Shown piece by piece: positions 16,227 through 26,312 of a stretch of 64,000 nucleotides of DNA. How positions within the stretch are numbered: the stretch's first letter is position 1; each line of letters begins with the position of its first letter. A program made the translations under genes and the position numbers. The DNA lies in NCBI GenBank assembly GCA_965662545.1, contig CBFIHZ010000001.1:186001-250000 (forward strand), in the 5' to 3' direction. The stretch is from CPC320 sp002684375 (GTDB taxonomy: Bacteria > Pseudomonadota > Alphaproteobacteria > Rhodobacterales > Rhodobacteraceae). The notes under the pieces were generated by a model, which did no database searches, was not told the DNA's origin, and saw only the letters and a list, made by a program, of their open reading frames with translations.

Positions 16227-17545
16227 CGGACCCTCTTTGTCTCAAGACCGGTTTTGCCGCTGCGATGACGTCTATGTTGGGCACAGATCTGCCCCAAAAA
16301 ATGGCGGTTGCGGTCTCTGGTGGCGGAGACAGCATGGCTTTGCTTTATTTGGCTGCGGATTGGGCGCGCTTGAGGGCGATCGAGATGGCCGTTGTCACCG
16401 TCGATCATCAATTGCGACGAGAAAGCGGCGAAGAGGCCGCGTTGGTCAAGCAGGTTTCGCAGGATCTGGGCTTGCCTCATACAACTTTGGCTTGGCGGGA
16501 TTGGAACGGTCAGGGCAATTTGCCGGATGCGGCACGAAGGGCGCGGTTGGATTTGATCAACGGCTGGCGCGGGCCGGTACAATACGTATTAATGGGCCAT
16601 ACGCAGGACGATCAGGCCGAGACGTTCTTAATGCGGTTGCGTCGGGGATCGGGTGTGGATGGCCTGTCGGGGATTGCGCCAGTCCATGATGTTATGGCGT
16701 CCAAAATCGATGATCCGTCAGGACCGCTGTTTGCACAAGAACCCGGGCATGGCCCCACAGGAACCTTACAGGTTTTGCGCCCTTTGCTAGCGGTATCCCG
16801 AGCCAGCTTGAGGGCATATTTGACCGAAATAGGTGCACGGTGGGTGGAGGATCCTTCCAATCAAGACGATCGCTATGAGCGCGTCCGCATGCGTGAGTTC
16901 ATGCCCGACCTGAAAGCTGTCGGCCTGTCTCAAAAACGGTTGGCAGAAACTGCAAATCACCTGAGGCGCGCCCGCATCGCCCTGAATCGGCGTGCTATGG
17001 CCGTGGCTGCGCAGATTGCGCATCAAGACGACGGAGATGTTGTCTTTGATCTCGATGCTCTGGGTGAAATTGAGGAGGAGACCCAATTGCGCTTGCTGGC
17101 TGCGGCATTGTGTTGGGTGTCTTCGAACGCGTACCGTCCGCGCCTCAGCGTGCTAGAAAAGGCTTTGCAAGCGGCGCTGGCGGGTGGCAACGACGCTTTA
17201 CATGGTGGATTGATTCGCGTGAATGGCACGCAGCTTAGGATTACCCGCGAATATCAAGCGGTGCGTGATGTGCGACATATGGTCGGCGATCGTGGGGTTT
17301 GGGATGGGCGCTGGCAGATCTATGGTTCGAAAATCGTTGGCACAGAAATTCGGGCTTTAGGTCCGGAAGGGGTGCAACAAATTGGCACAGCGTGGCAAAA
17401 CCGGCCAAATTATGCTATTATCTTATCAAAACCGGGCATTTTCAGAGGTAATCAGCTGATTGCGTGTCAATCTGCCGGTTTTGGCCCAGCCTATGAACAG
17501 CAAATTCAGCCGTCAAGCTTCACATCGTTGTTGATTGAGCATTGA
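16223..17545 (+). CDS. tilS: tRNA(Ile)-lysidine synthase TilS
   Basis: ATP-dependent ligase that puts lysine on C34 of the CAU-anticodon tRNA-Ile so that it reads AUA. 440 aa. The PP-loop SGGGDS is at residues 32-37, and the family segment MGHTQDDQAETFLMRLRRGSG follows near 132-150. The C-terminal part is weakly conserved. It starts at GTG 16223 inside the cpoB stop codon (GTGA), so this essential gene is translated from the end of the Tol-Pal transcript. tilS upstream of ftsH is a very widespread gene pair. Confidence 0.95.
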   Translation: MTDPLCLKTGFAAAMTSMLGTDLPQKMAVAVSGGGDSMALLYLAADWARLRAIEMAVVTVDHQLRRESGEEAALVKQVSQDLGLPHTTLAWRDWNGQGNLPDAARRARLDLINGWRGPVQYVLMGHTQDDQAETFLMRLRRGSGVDGLSGIAPVHDVMASKIDDPSGPLFAQEPGHGPTGTLQVLRPLLAVSRASLRAYLTEIGARWVEDPSNQDDRYERVRMREFMPDLKAVGLSQKRLAETANHLRRARIALNRRAMAVAAQIAHQDDGDVVFDLDALGEIEEETQLRLLAAALCWVSSNAYRPRLSVLEKALQAALAGGNDALHGGLIRVNGTQLRITREYQAVRDVRHMVGDRGVWDGRWQIYGSKIVGTEIRALGPEGVQQIGTAWQNRPNYAIILSKPGIFRGNQLIACQSAGFGPAYEQQIQPSSFTSLLIEH

Positions 17546-17624
17546 ACATGGCAAATTCGTCTCTATTTAACTATCTAGGCGTACGTGATATTCACGCGTC
17601 TGAAAGATAATCGGGGGACTTTCC

Positions 17625-19547
17625 TTGGGGAATGCACGCAATATAGCTTTTTGGGTCGTACTGTTTTTACTGGTTCTGGCCTTGTTCAATATGTTTACCG
17701 GCGGATCCTCAACCGTGACGCAAAGTAACGAGGTCAGTTATTCTGATTTTGTGCGCTCCGTTGAGAGTGATGAGGTGAACGCTGTAACCCTCGATGGTGA
17801 ACAGATAAGGTTTGTTGGCAATGATGGCCAAACCTATTCGGTGATCAAACCCGCGGATGCGCAGATTACCCAACTCTTGATCGACAACAACGTGACGGTG
17901 CGCGCAGAACAGCAGCAGCAATCTGGATTTCAGACATTTATTCTGTCTCTGTTGCCATTTTTATTGCTGATCGGCGTTTGGGTTTACTTCATGAACCGGA
18001 TGCAGGGCGGTGGCCGCGGCGGGGCTATGGGATTTGGAAAATCAAAAGCAAAAATGCTCACGGAAAAACAGGGGCGGGTGACGTTTGATGATGTTGCGGG
18101 TATCGATGAAGCGAAAGAGGAACTTGAAGAGATCGTCGAGTTCTTGCGCAACCCGCAAAAATTCAGCCGGTTAGGTGGTAAGATACCCAAAGGCGCCCTG
18201 CTAGTCGGCCCTCCGGGTACTGGTAAAACGCTGTTGGCGCGGGCGATTGCCGGCGAGGCCGGAGTGCCGTTTTTCACCATATCCGGATCGGATTTTGTCG
18301 AGATGTTTGTCGGCGTTGGCGCAAGCCGCGTACGGGATATGTTTGAACAGGCCAAAAAGAACGCCCCCTGCATCGTCTTTATCGATGAGATTGATGCTGT
18401 TGGCCGCAATCGCGGCGCCGGTTACGGTGGTGGCAACGATGAGCGGGAGCAGACATTGAACCAACTTTTGGTTGAGATGGATGGTTTCGAGGCCAATGAG
18501 GGCGTGATCATTTTGGCGGCTACAAACCGTCGTGACGTGTTGGATCCGGCCTTGTTGCGGCCGGGCCGTTTTGACCGTCAGGTTACGGTGCCAAACCCCG
18601 ATATCAAAGGTCGCGAGAAAATTCTAAACGTTCATGCGCGCAAGACACCATTGGGGCCGGACGTTGATTTGCGCATTATCGCGCGCGGTACTCCGGGATT
18701 TTCGGGTGCGGATCTGGCAAACCTTGTCAACGAGGCGGCGCTGCATGCGGCCCGTGTTGGGCGTCGTTTTGTTACGATGGATGAATTCGAATACGCCAAA
18801 GACAAGGTTATGATGGGAGCCGAACGTCGCTCGATGGTTCTGACGGCTACGCAAAAGGAAAAAACCGCCTATCATGAAGCGGGGCACGCGATTGTTGGCA
18901 TTGAACTGCCGCAATGTGATCCGGTCTATAAGGCGACAATCATTCCCCGCGGAGGTGCGCTGGGTATGGTCGTCTCACTGCCCGAGATTGACCGTTTGAA
19001 TTGGCAAAAATCCGAATGCGAAGAGAAAATGGCTATGACCATGGCCGGTAAAGCCGCGGAAATCATCAAATATGGCCCTGAAAATGTCTCGAACGGCCCG
19101 GCGGGTGATATCCAGCAAGCCTCTGGTCTGGCGCGGGCGATGGTTTTGCGTTGGGGCATGTCGGATAAAGTTGGGAATATAGATTATTCAGAAGCGCATG
19201 ATGGTTATTCTGGCAGCACAGCGGGTCTTTCTGTTTCTGCCAATACCAAAGAGCTGATTGAAGATGAAGTGAAACGCTTTATCGCTGAGGCTTATGATAG
19301 GGCGTTCGAAATTCTGACCGATAAAACAGAAGAATGGGAACGGCTGGCGCAGGGATTGCTGGAATATGAAACGCTCACGGGCGATGAGATTAAACGTGTC
19401 ATGAAGGGAGATCCGCCGCAGGCAGGTTCCGATGACGACGGCTCAGACTCTTCTGGCGCCGGTGCAAGTATCACCGCCATCCCCAAAACCAAACCACGTA
19501 TCAAGCCTGTGGATGACAGCGGTCTTGAACCGGAGCCCACAACCTGA
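17625..19547 (+). CDS. ftsH: ATP-dependent zinc metalloprotease FtsH
   Basis: Membrane-bound hexameric AAA+ protease of 640 aa that degrades misfolded membrane proteins and regulators such as RpoH and LpxC. Two N-terminal membrane helices (about 7-24 and 105-124) enclose a small periplasmic domain. Walker A GPPGTGKT is at 195-202, Walker B is CIVFIDEIDAVG, the second region of homology is NRRDVLDPALLRPGRFDR, and the zinc site HEAGH is at 417-421 with a later Asp ligand. The start is a TTG with GGGGGA upstream. It ends in an acidic, Ser/Gly-rich tail and is followed by a strong terminator. Confidence 0.98.
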   Translation: MGNARNIAFWVVLFLLVLALFNMFTGGSSTVTQSNEVSYSDFVRSVESDEVNAVTLDGEQIRFVGNDGQTYSVIKPADAQITQLLIDNNVTVRAEQQQQSGFQTFILSLLPFLLLIGVWVYFMNRMQGGGRGGAMGFGKSKAKMLTEKQGRVTFDDVAGIDEAKEELEEIVEFLRNPQKFSRLGGKIPKGALLVGPPGTGKTLLARAIAGEAGVPFFTISGSDFVEMFVGVGASRVRDMFEQAKKNAPCIVFIDEIDAVGRNRGAGYGGGNDEREQTLNQLLVEMDGFEANEGVIILAATNRRDVLDPALLRPGRFDRQVTVPNPDIKGREKILNVHARKTPLGPDVDLRIIARGTPGFSGADLANLVNEAALHAARVGRRFVTMDEFEYAKDKVMMGAERRSMVLTATQKEKTAYHEAGHAIVGIELPQCDPVYKATIIPRGGALGMVVSLPEIDRLNWQKSECEEKMAMTMAGKAAEIIKYGPENVSNGPAGDIQQASGLARAMVLRWGMSDKVGNIDYSEAHDGYSGSTAGLSVSANTKELIEDEVKRFIAEAYDRAFEILTDKTEEWERLAQGLLEYETLTGDEIKRVMKGDPPQAGSDDDGSDSSGAGASITAIPKTKPRIKPVDDSGLEPEPTT

Positions 19548-19570
19548 ATAATCGCGTTATCTATCTTAAT

Positions 19571-19605
19571 CAAAACCCCGGATCAGCGTCTGGGGTTTTG
19601 TTTTT
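19571..19605 (+). terminator. Rho-independent terminator after ftsH
   Basis: CAAAACCCC (19571-19579) pairs perfectly with GGGGTTTTG (19592-19600) around a 12-base loop, followed by TTTTT. It lies 24 bases after the ftsH stop. Confidence 0.85.
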
Positions 19606-19670
19606 GCACAGGGCATTGCGTTTGTGATCGGTTATAGTAGGTTTTGCCGATCATTGGACGGAGGGTTACA

Positions 19671-20267
19671 ATGCCAGCGCTGATACCAACGAAATTCTCA
19701 GCCAAAGTAACTTGGCTGGGTTTGGTGCCGGATCGGCACTCTGACCTGTGTGCGGTGCCACAAACCGAGTTGATGATGCGGTTCTCTGGACCTGAAGGTG
19801 ACAGTCATTCCGGTTTAACCCGCCCGTCTTGCTCTCGGGTGACGTCCCAGCACCCTCGCGGGACAGAGATTCGGAATGTGCGGCAGCTGTCAATTGTCTC
19901 GGCCGAAGATCTGCAGGAAATTGCCGCAGCAATCGGCCTTGAGGCGCTGGATCCTGCTTGGTTGGGCGCCACATTGGTCTTGTCTGGTATTGTTGATTTT
20001 TCCCATCTACCGCCCGGATCACGCTTGCAGGCGACGAATGGAACGACCTTGGTGATTGATATGGAAAATCGCCCGTGCAACCTGCCGGCGCGGGTGATCG
20101 AAAAAGCAAAGCCCGGCCACGGTAAAGCCTTTATGAAATCTGCAACTGGCCGTCGCGGTGTAACGGCTTGGGTGGAGCGCGAAGGCGCGCTTGTCCTCGG
20201 GGATCACTTGCGCTTGCATATTCCCGATCAACCTGCCTGGATCGGTCTTGCTGCCGCGAAATCTTAG
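19671..20267 (+). CDS. MOSC domain-containing protein
   Basis: A 198-aa protein with the C-terminal part of the molybdenum cofactor sulfurase fold (MOSC): the conserved NRPCNLPARVI region includes the key Cys, preceded by LQATNGTTLVID and followed by GRRGVTAWVEREG and GDHLRLHIP. MOSC domains bind or carry sulfur for metal cofactors, or act on N-hydroxylated substrates; the role of this one is open. ATG 19671 has GGAGGG seven bases upstream. It lies alone between ftsH and fhs. Confidence 0.85.
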   Translation: MPALIPTKFSAKVTWLGLVPDRHSDLCAVPQTELMMRFSGPEGDSHSGLTRPSCSRVTSQHPRGTEIRNVRQLSIVSAEDLQEIAAAIGLEALDPAWLGATLVLSGIVDFSHLPPGSRLQATNGTTLVIDMENRPCNLPARVIEKAKPGHGKAFMKSATGRRGVTAWVEREGALVLGDHLRLHIPDQPAWIGLAAAKS

Positions 20268-20417
20268 CAAGATAAGTTTCCGATCCGACACGGGGCATGC
20301 GATCTCGCCGCAACACGATGTACATATGTCGGAATTGCAAGTTTCAAACCCTTCAGGCAGGCGTATACCGCCTCATGGCAACAGTGTCGTTGAGTCTTTA
20401 GGACGAGGAAAGAAATA

Positions 20418-22094
20418 ATGGGCTATAAGAGTGATATCGAGATTGCGCGCGAGGCCGTGAAACGGCCCATCCAAGAGATTGGCGCAAAGCTGGGCGTAAG
20501 CAGCGAGTTTCTTTTGCCCTATGGCCATGACAAGGCCAAAGTAAGCCAAGAATTCATCGACTCGGTGCATGGAAACGCGGATGGTAAACTGATTTTGGTA
20601 ACCGCAATCAACCCGACCCCGGCGGGCGAAGGTAAGACAACCACTACGGTGGGATTGGGCGATGGTCTCAACCGTATCGGCAAAAAAACGGCTGTATGTA
20701 TTCGCGAGGCGTCTTTGGGTCCCTGTTTTGGCATGAAGGGGGGCGCTGCGGGTGGCGGCTATGCGCAAGTGGTGCCAATGGAGGAAATGAACCTTCATTT
20801 TACCGGTGATTTTCACGCGATCACCTCGGCGCATAATCTGCTTTCGGCGATGATTGACAACCACATCTATTGGGGCAACTCTTTAGAAATTGACGAGCGT
20901 CGCGTTGTTTGGCGTCGGGTGATGGATATGAATGATCGCGCTCTGCGCGATACGGTGACCAGCCTTGGCGGGGTGGCCAACGGGTTTCCACGTCAGACTG
21001 GATTTGACATTACAGTGGCGTCCGAAGTTATGGCGATATTGTGCCTGTCTGTTAGTCTAAAAGATCTACAAAAACGTCTGGGTGATATTATTGTCGCCTA
21101 TCGCCGTGATAAAACGCCAATCTATTGCCGTGATATCAAAGCAGATGGTGCAATGACGGTCCTGTTGAAAGACGCCATGCAACCAAATCTAGTGCAGACG
21201 CTTGAGAACAACCCTGCCTTCGTCCATGGGGGGCCGTTTGCCAATATCGCGCATGGGTGCAATTCGGTTATTGCGACGTCAACCGCTCTAAAAATATCGG
21301 ACTACGTGGTTACTGAGGCCGGGTTTGGCGCTGATCTTGGCGCAGAAAAATTTATGAATATCAAATGCCGCAAAGCGGGATTGGCGCCGTCGGTTGTGGT
21401 GGTTGTCGCCACCGTACGGGCGATGAAAATGAACGGTGGCGTGGCAAAAGCGGATCTCGGGCCTGAAAATGTAGAGGCGGTTCAGGCGGGATGCCCAAAT
21501 CTTGGGCGGCACATTGAGAATGTGAAATCCTTTGGCGTGCCAGTGGTTGTGGCGATCAATCATTTTGTCACCGACACTGACGCCGAGGTGCAAGCCGTCA
21601 AAGACTATGTGGCTGGGCAGGGGGCGGAAGCAATCTTGTGCCAACACTGGGAAAAGGGCTCGGAAGGTGCGATTGAATTGGCGACGCGGGTGGCGGAAAT
21701 TGCCGATGCGGACATGGCCAATTTTGCACCACTATACGGAGATGAGCTGAGCCTGTTTGAAAAAATAGAAACGGTCGCTAAGCGCATTTATCGCGCTGAC
21801 GAAGTACTGGCAGATGGCAAAATTCGCAATCAGCTCAAAGAATGGGAAGAGGCGGGCTATGGTCACTTGCCAGTCTGTATGGCTAAAACCCAATACAGTT
21901 TCACCACAGACCCCAATCGCCGTGGCGCGCCGACCGGACATTCTGTGCCGGTTCGGGAAGTGCGTCTGAGCGCAGGTGCAGGTTTTGTCGTGGTGATTTG
22001 CGGTGAAATCATGACCATGCCTGGGCTGCCGAGGGTGCCGGCCTCGGAACAGATTATGCTCAATGAAAGCGGTGACATCGAAGGCTTGTTCTAA
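20418..22094 (+). CDS. fhs: Formate--tetrahydrofolate ligase
   Basis: Makes 10-formyl-THF from formate, THF and ATP. 558 aa, the usual size. The P-loop TPAGEGKT is at 67-74; GPCFGMKGGAAGGGYAQV and TGDFHAITSAHNLLSAMIDNH-type segments are the family hallmarks. It is followed 184 bases later by folD, so the two can interconvert formate, 10-formyl-THF and methylene-THF. In marine roseobacters this route oxidises C1 units from methylated compounds; this is context knowledge, not visible here. Confidence 0.97.
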   Translation: MGYKSDIEIAREAVKRPIQEIGAKLGVSSEFLLPYGHDKAKVSQEFIDSVHGNADGKLILVTAINPTPAGEGKTTTTVGLGDGLNRIGKKTAVCIREASLGPCFGMKGGAAGGGYAQVVPMEEMNLHFTGDFHAITSAHNLLSAMIDNHIYWGNSLEIDERRVVWRRVMDMNDRALRDTVTSLGGVANGFPRQTGFDITVASEVMAILCLSVSLKDLQKRLGDIIVAYRRDKTPIYCRDIKADGAMTVLLKDAMQPNLVQTLENNPAFVHGGPFANIAHGCNSVIATSTALKISDYVVTEAGFGADLGAEKFMNIKCRKAGLAPSVVVVVATVRAMKMNGGVAKADLGPENVEAVQAGCPNLGRHIENVKSFGVPVVVAINHFVTDTDAEVQAVKDYVAGQGAEAILCQHWEKGSEGAIELATRVAEIADADMANFAPLYGDELSLFEKIETVAKRIYRADEVLADGKIRNQLKEWEEAGYGHLPVCMAKTQYSFTTDPNRRGAPTGHSVPVREVRLSAGAGFVVVICGEIMTMPGLPRVPASEQIMLNESGDIEGLF

Positions 22095-22278
22095 GGCGCA
22101 ATACGGCTAATTTTTCGGGTGCGTCCTGTGCTTAGGCGTATACCCGGTATTCTGAGGATGTTTTCTGCGCTGACATGGTTGAGAACGGCTGTCCATCACC
22201 TGTAGAGCGTGATAAAAACATGTAAGAAGGCTGCACCGTCATGGCGGTGTATTCACAAGGTAAGAAAGGGGTGGAAAT

Positions 22279-23172
22279 ATGACTGCACAGGTTATTGATG
22301 GCAAGGCTTTTGCTGCAACAGTGCGCGGTAAGGTGGCAACACAGGTCGCGGCTTTGACGACGGACCACGCGATTACTCCGGGCTTGGCGGTCGTCTTGGT
22401 TGGTGAAGATCCTGCCAGTCAGGTCTATGTGCGCTCGAAAGGCAAACAGACCGTCGAGGTGGGCATGAACTCGTTCGAGCACAAGCTTGAGATTGATACC
22501 TCTGAGGCCGTTCTGCTGGATTTGATTGCCACTCTTAACGCGGATCCTGCGGTACACGGTATTCTGGTGCAATTGCCTCTGCCCAAACATCTGGACGAAG
22601 ATCTGGTGATCAATAGCATTGATCCCGCCAAGGATGTTGACGGGTTTCATATCTCAAATGTTGGGCTGTTGGGGACAGGGCAAAAATCTATGGTGCCCTG
22701 CACGCCGTTGGGCTGTCTGATGATGCTCAGAGAGCACCACGGATCACTATCGGGCATGGATGCGGTGGTGATTGGACGTTCAAATATTGTTGGCAAACCG
22801 ATGGCGCAATTATTGCTGGGTGACAGTTGTTCGGTGACGATTGCCCATTCGCGAACCAAAAATCTGCCAGAGGTGGTTGGTCGCGCCGATATCGTAGTGG
22901 CTGCGGTTGGGCGGGCCGAGATGGTGCCGGGTGACTGGATCAAACCCGGCGCTACAGTGATTGATGTGGGGATCAACCGGATTGAAAAACCCGAGGGAGG
23001 CACCCGTCTTGTTGGGGATGTGGATTACGCCAGTGCGGCCGAAGTTGCAGGCGCGATCACTCCGGTTCCTGGTGGCGTTGGCCCGATGACGATAGCCTGC
23101 CTACTGGCCAACACCCTGACGGCCTGTCTGCGGGCAAATGGCCTGCCGGAACCCGACAGCCTAACCGCATAA
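22279..23172 (+). CDS. folD: Bifunctional methylenetetrahydrofolate dehydrogenase/cyclohydrolase FolD
   Basis: 297 aa. The substrate domain has the catalytic Lys region YVRSKGKQ and the QLPLPKHLD motif; DVDGFH and the Rossmann segment VVIGRSNIVGKPMAQLLL bind NADP. It interconverts methylene-, methenyl- and 10-formyl-THF in the cytosol. Its TAA directly abuts the TAA of convergent pdeM, with no base between and no terminator visible. An in-frame GGAA lies before the ATG. Confidence 0.97.
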   Translation: MTAQVIDGKAFAATVRGKVATQVAALTTDHAITPGLAVVLVGEDPASQVYVRSKGKQTVEVGMNSFEHKLEIDTSEAVLLDLIATLNADPAVHGILVQLPLPKHLDEDLVINSIDPAKDVDGFHISNVGLLGTGQKSMVPCTPLGCLMMLREHHGSLSGMDAVVIGRSNIVGKPMAQLLLGDSCSVTIAHSRTKNLPEVVGRADIVVAAVGRAEMVPGDWIKPGATVIDVGINRIEKPEGGTRLVGDVDYASAAEVAGAITPVPGGVGPMTIACLLANTLTACLRANGLPEPDSLTA

Positions 23173-23907
23173 TTATCTGTCGCTGCTTGATCGGGGCATA
23201 GGAATGATCTGGGGATTTTTGCCGGTTAAAATGGCCATTGCCCCGGGGTTCATCAGCGCCTGTAAGAGGGCGTGGCCGGTGCTCAACCCGCCTGTATAGG
23301 CACCATAGGCCGGAAGAATCAGCCGCTTGTCGTCGAATAAGAAGCAGGCGCGTGACACACTGCGGGCAGCGGTTTTCAGCCGGGCTTTGGGGTGATAATG
23401 CCCGCTCACTTCCCCCCCCATGACGTCTGCGACGTGATCGGGCGCAGCGATATGTTGAAAAAACAACGGATGAACGCTTAGGACGGCGCGGTGGCTGCCA
23501 CCTATTTCCAGCGGTCCGGGATCATGATTGCCCTCAATCCAAATCCAATCGCGTCCAGCCTGTAACCGATTGATCCATAAACGGTCATCTTCGGCCAATT
23601 CACCTGCTGCCTCTGGGTGGTCAAAACTATCGCCCAAGCAAATAACAGTGCTCGCGCGGCAGGCTTCGAGATCGGTCTCGAGTTTTAACAGCGTGTCCTG
23701 CGTTTGATAGGGCGGCAGGACGGCCCCGCCGGCGCGAGCATAGCGCTCGGATTTGCCAAGATGCAAATCCGAGACGCACAGCAGGCTTTGCTCTTGCCAC
23801 CACAGCGCACCTGACCCCATAGCGATTAAATTTACCCCTGCCAGCGTAAATGCTACCCCATTCGTCTGGGACTTGTGCAGTGAGCCTTGCGTGTTTTGCC
23901 CCGTCAT
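23173..23907 (-). CDS. pdeM: Ligase-associated DNA damage response endonuclease PdeM
   Basis: Calcineurin-like phosphoesterase of 244 aa. The two-metal centre is visible: D47 and H49 (VSDLHLGK), D93 (LGDSFDH), N127-H128-D129 (GNHD), and H170/H172 (SGHYHP). In many bacteria this protein is encoded with an Lhr-like helicase, an ATP-dependent DNA ligase and a beta-CASP exonuclease, and the set is thought to act in DNA repair. Here only the helicase is adjacent; its stop overlaps this start (ATGA). The ligase and exonuclease are not in the window. Confidence 0.9.
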   Translation of the reverse strand: MTGQNTQGSLHKSQTNGVAFTLAGVNLIAMGSGALWWQEQSLLCVSDLHLGKSERYARAGGAVLPPYQTQDTLLKLETDLEACRASTVICLGDSFDHPEAAGELAEDDRLWINRLQAGRDWIWIEGNHDPGPLEIGGSHRAVLSVHPLFFQHIAAPDHVADVMGGEVSGHYHPKARLKTAARSVSRACFLFDDKRLILPAYGAYTGGLSTGHALLQALMNPGAMAILTGKNPQIIPMPRSSSDR

Positions 23908-26312
23908 GGCGTCAGCCCCGCGGCGTCCATCAAGCGGGCGGCGGCTTCGGCCACAAGGTGTTCTTGTGCTGCGCCAGCAATGGGCACCCGACCGGCTTCA
24001 AGCAAAAGCGGTGCGGCCAGCGGGCTGATCCGCGGCAGGCGGATATGATCAATGTGGCCTTCAACGCGCTGGGTCATCTCGCGCAATCGCTCAAAGTCGA
24101 TCAGACCGCGCATCGCCTCGGTGCGGGTGATGGCCAGTAACAGGTGCTCTGAATCGTATTTTACCAAAGTATCATACAAGATATCTGACGAAAAAGTTGC
24201 CTGACGTCCGGATTTGCGCTGTCCGGGCAGGTTGCGTTCAATCAGTCCCGCAATGGTGGCAGAGGCGCGAAAAGTCCGCTTCATCACGGCATTTCCAGAC
24301 AGCCAATCTTCAAAACCATGTTCCAGCGCCTGCTTCTCAAAAAGCGCGGCAGGGTCTGTGACCGTGGTTAATCCCCAGACCAGCGTGGCATAATCGGTGG
24401 CGACAAACCCCAGTGGGTTCTGGCCCAGTTCTTCCATGCGTTTGGTCATTAGCAGGCCCAGTGTTTGCTGTGCGTTGCGCCCGGCAAACCCATAGGCGCA
24501 CAGATACTCGCGTTCCTCATGGGCAAATGTTTCGATCAACAATTTGTCGGCTTGTGGCAGACGCGATACCTGTTGCTGCAGGGTCAACCATTCGGCGGTA
24601 TGGCTGGGAAGGTCAGCCCAGTCATTGTGTTCGAAATAACGAAGTATGCCCGCGCTCAACTGGGTGGATGTGGCGAATTTCGTTCCCATGAAGGTGGCGA
24701 TTTTCGGAGTTTTATTTGCCTGCCTTGAGACTTCGACCGTCATCTCGCGCAGACCTTCATAGCGTACCACTTGACCGCCGATCAAAAATGTATCGCCCTT
24801 GCTTAGGGTGGCGGCAAAACCCTCTTCGATCTCGCCCAGAGGCTTGCCACCCCGGTTGCGCTGCAGACGTACCTTCAAGGTGTCTGTATCTTGAATGGTA
24901 CCGATATTCATCCGGATTCGGGCGGCACTGCGCGGATCGCGCAACCGGTAGCGTCCGTCGGCATCAGCCATAAGGCGTTGCCATCGATCATAGGCGCGCA
25001 AGGCATAGCCGCCAGTGGCGCAAAAATCGAGACAGGCGTCAAATTCATCGCGGGTCAGGTCGTGATAGGCACCGGTTTGGCGGGCTTGTTCAAACAAGGT
25101 ATCGGGGTCAAACGGACCGGCACAGGCGATAATCAAAATGTGCTGGCACAAGACATCGAGCGGACCGCGGCCGCGTGCCTCGCCGTCGAGGCTGTGACTT
25201 TCCACTGCGCGCAGCGCAATCAGGCACTCAACCACTTCAAACCGGTTGGCCGGCACCAACAGCGCTTTAGACGGGGTATTATAGCTGTGATTGGCTCGCC
25301 CGATACGCTGGACCAGCCGTTTGACATTTTTTGGGGCCCCGATCTGGATTACTAGATCAACGTCGCCCCAATCGATTCCCAGATCAAGGCTTCCGGTGCA
25401 GACAATCGCCCGTAATTCGCCGCGCACCATTGCCGCCTCAACGCGGTCGCGTTGCACCCGGTCAAGACTGCCGTGGTGGATGCCGATGGGCAGACTTTGC
25501 GCATTGGCCAGCCATAATTTGTGAAAAAAGATCTCGGCCTGTGCGCGGGTGTTGTGAAAAATTAAAGTGGTTTTATGCTGTGCAATCTGCTCAAGCACCG
25601 CAGGTATCGCATAGGCAGCCCCACCGCCAGCCCAAGGGGGAGGGGCGGCAATATCAAGCATGGCGATGTCGGGTTTTGGGCCGGGATCCGCGTTTAAAAT
25701 GTGACAGCAATCACCGCTGCGGGTCAGAAACCGCGCAATCGCCTTGGGATCGTCGACTGTGGCCGACAGGCCGATGCGGCGCGCGGCGGGGCACAGCGCG
25801 TTCAGACGCGCCACGGCCAGCATTAACTGATCGCCACGCTTGCTATCGGCCAAAGCATGGATTTCGTCGATTACGATGCGTTGCAAACCGGCGAAAATAC
25901 GTGGCGCGTCTTCATAGCTGATCAACAGGGCAAGGCTTTCGGGGGTGGTGAGCAGAATATGTGGCGGGTCGGCACGTTGGCGACGTTTGCGGCTAGACGG
26001 TGTATCACCGGTGCGGTCTTCGATCCGCACTGGCAGGTCCATCTCGGTCACTGGTGTATTGAGGTTGCGTTTGATGTCGGCGGCCAGCGCTTTGAGTGGA
26101 GAGATATAGATCGTATGAAGGCCCTGCCGTGGACTTGCTGCCAGATCGATCAGGCTGGGTAAAAACCCTGCGAGTGTTTTGCCGCCACCCGTCGGAGCAA
26201 TCAGCAGCAATGCGGTGGCGTCGGCTTTATCCAGCATCTGCTGTTGATGGTCATGGATCGACCAGCCGCGGGTGGCGAACCAGTCTGAAAACTGGGCAGG
26301 GAGTTTTTTCAT
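23904..26312 (-). CDS. Ligase-associated DEXH-box helicase (Lhr core family)
   Basis: Superfamily 2 helicase of 802 aa. Walker A PTGGGKT is at about 40-46, DEIH at 149-152, motif III as SATV, and motif VI as QRIGRANHS. The Lhr winged-helix and C-terminal core domains follow, including the long segment FLIGGQVVRYEGLREM and EREYLCAYGFAGR. Lhr-core proteins unwind RNA-DNA or branched DNA 3' to 5' and are linked to mitomycin or oxidative damage repair in other bacteria. This is the short type without the long Lhr C-terminal extension. It is the first gene of a two-gene operon with pdeM. Confidence 0.93.
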   Translation of the reverse strand: MKKLPAQFSDWFATRGWSIHDHQQQMLDKADATALLLIAPTGGGKTLAGFLPSLIDLAASPRQGLHTIYISPLKALAADIKRNLNTPVTEMDLPVRIEDRTGDTPSSRKRRQRADPPHILLTTPESLALLISYEDAPRIFAGLQRIVIDEIHALADSKRGDQLMLAVARLNALCPAARRIGLSATVDDPKAIARFLTRSGDCCHILNADPGPKPDIAMLDIAAPPPWAGGGAAYAIPAVLEQIAQHKTTLIFHNTRAQAEIFFHKLWLANAQSLPIGIHHGSLDRVQRDRVEAAMVRGELRAIVCTGSLDLGIDWGDVDLVIQIGAPKNVKRLVQRIGRANHSYNTPSKALLVPANRFEVVECLIALRAVESHSLDGEARGRGPLDVLCQHILIIACAGPFDPDTLFEQARQTGAYHDLTRDEFDACLDFCATGGYALRAYDRWQRLMADADGRYRLRDPRSAARIRMNIGTIQDTDTLKVRLQRNRGGKPLGEIEEGFAATLSKGDTFLIGGQVVRYEGLREMTVEVSRQANKTPKIATFMGTKFATSTQLSAGILRYFEHNDWADLPSHTAEWLTLQQQVSRLPQADKLLIETFAHEEREYLCAYGFAGRNAQQTLGLLMTKRMEELGQNPLGFVATDYATLVWGLTTVTDPAALFEKQALEHGFEDWLSGNAVMKRTFRASATIAGLIERNLPGQRKSGRQATFSSDILYDTLVKYDSEHLLLAITRTEAMRGLIDFERLREMTQRVEGHIDHIRLPRISPLAAPLLLEAGRVPIAGAAQEHLVAEAAARLMDAAGLTP

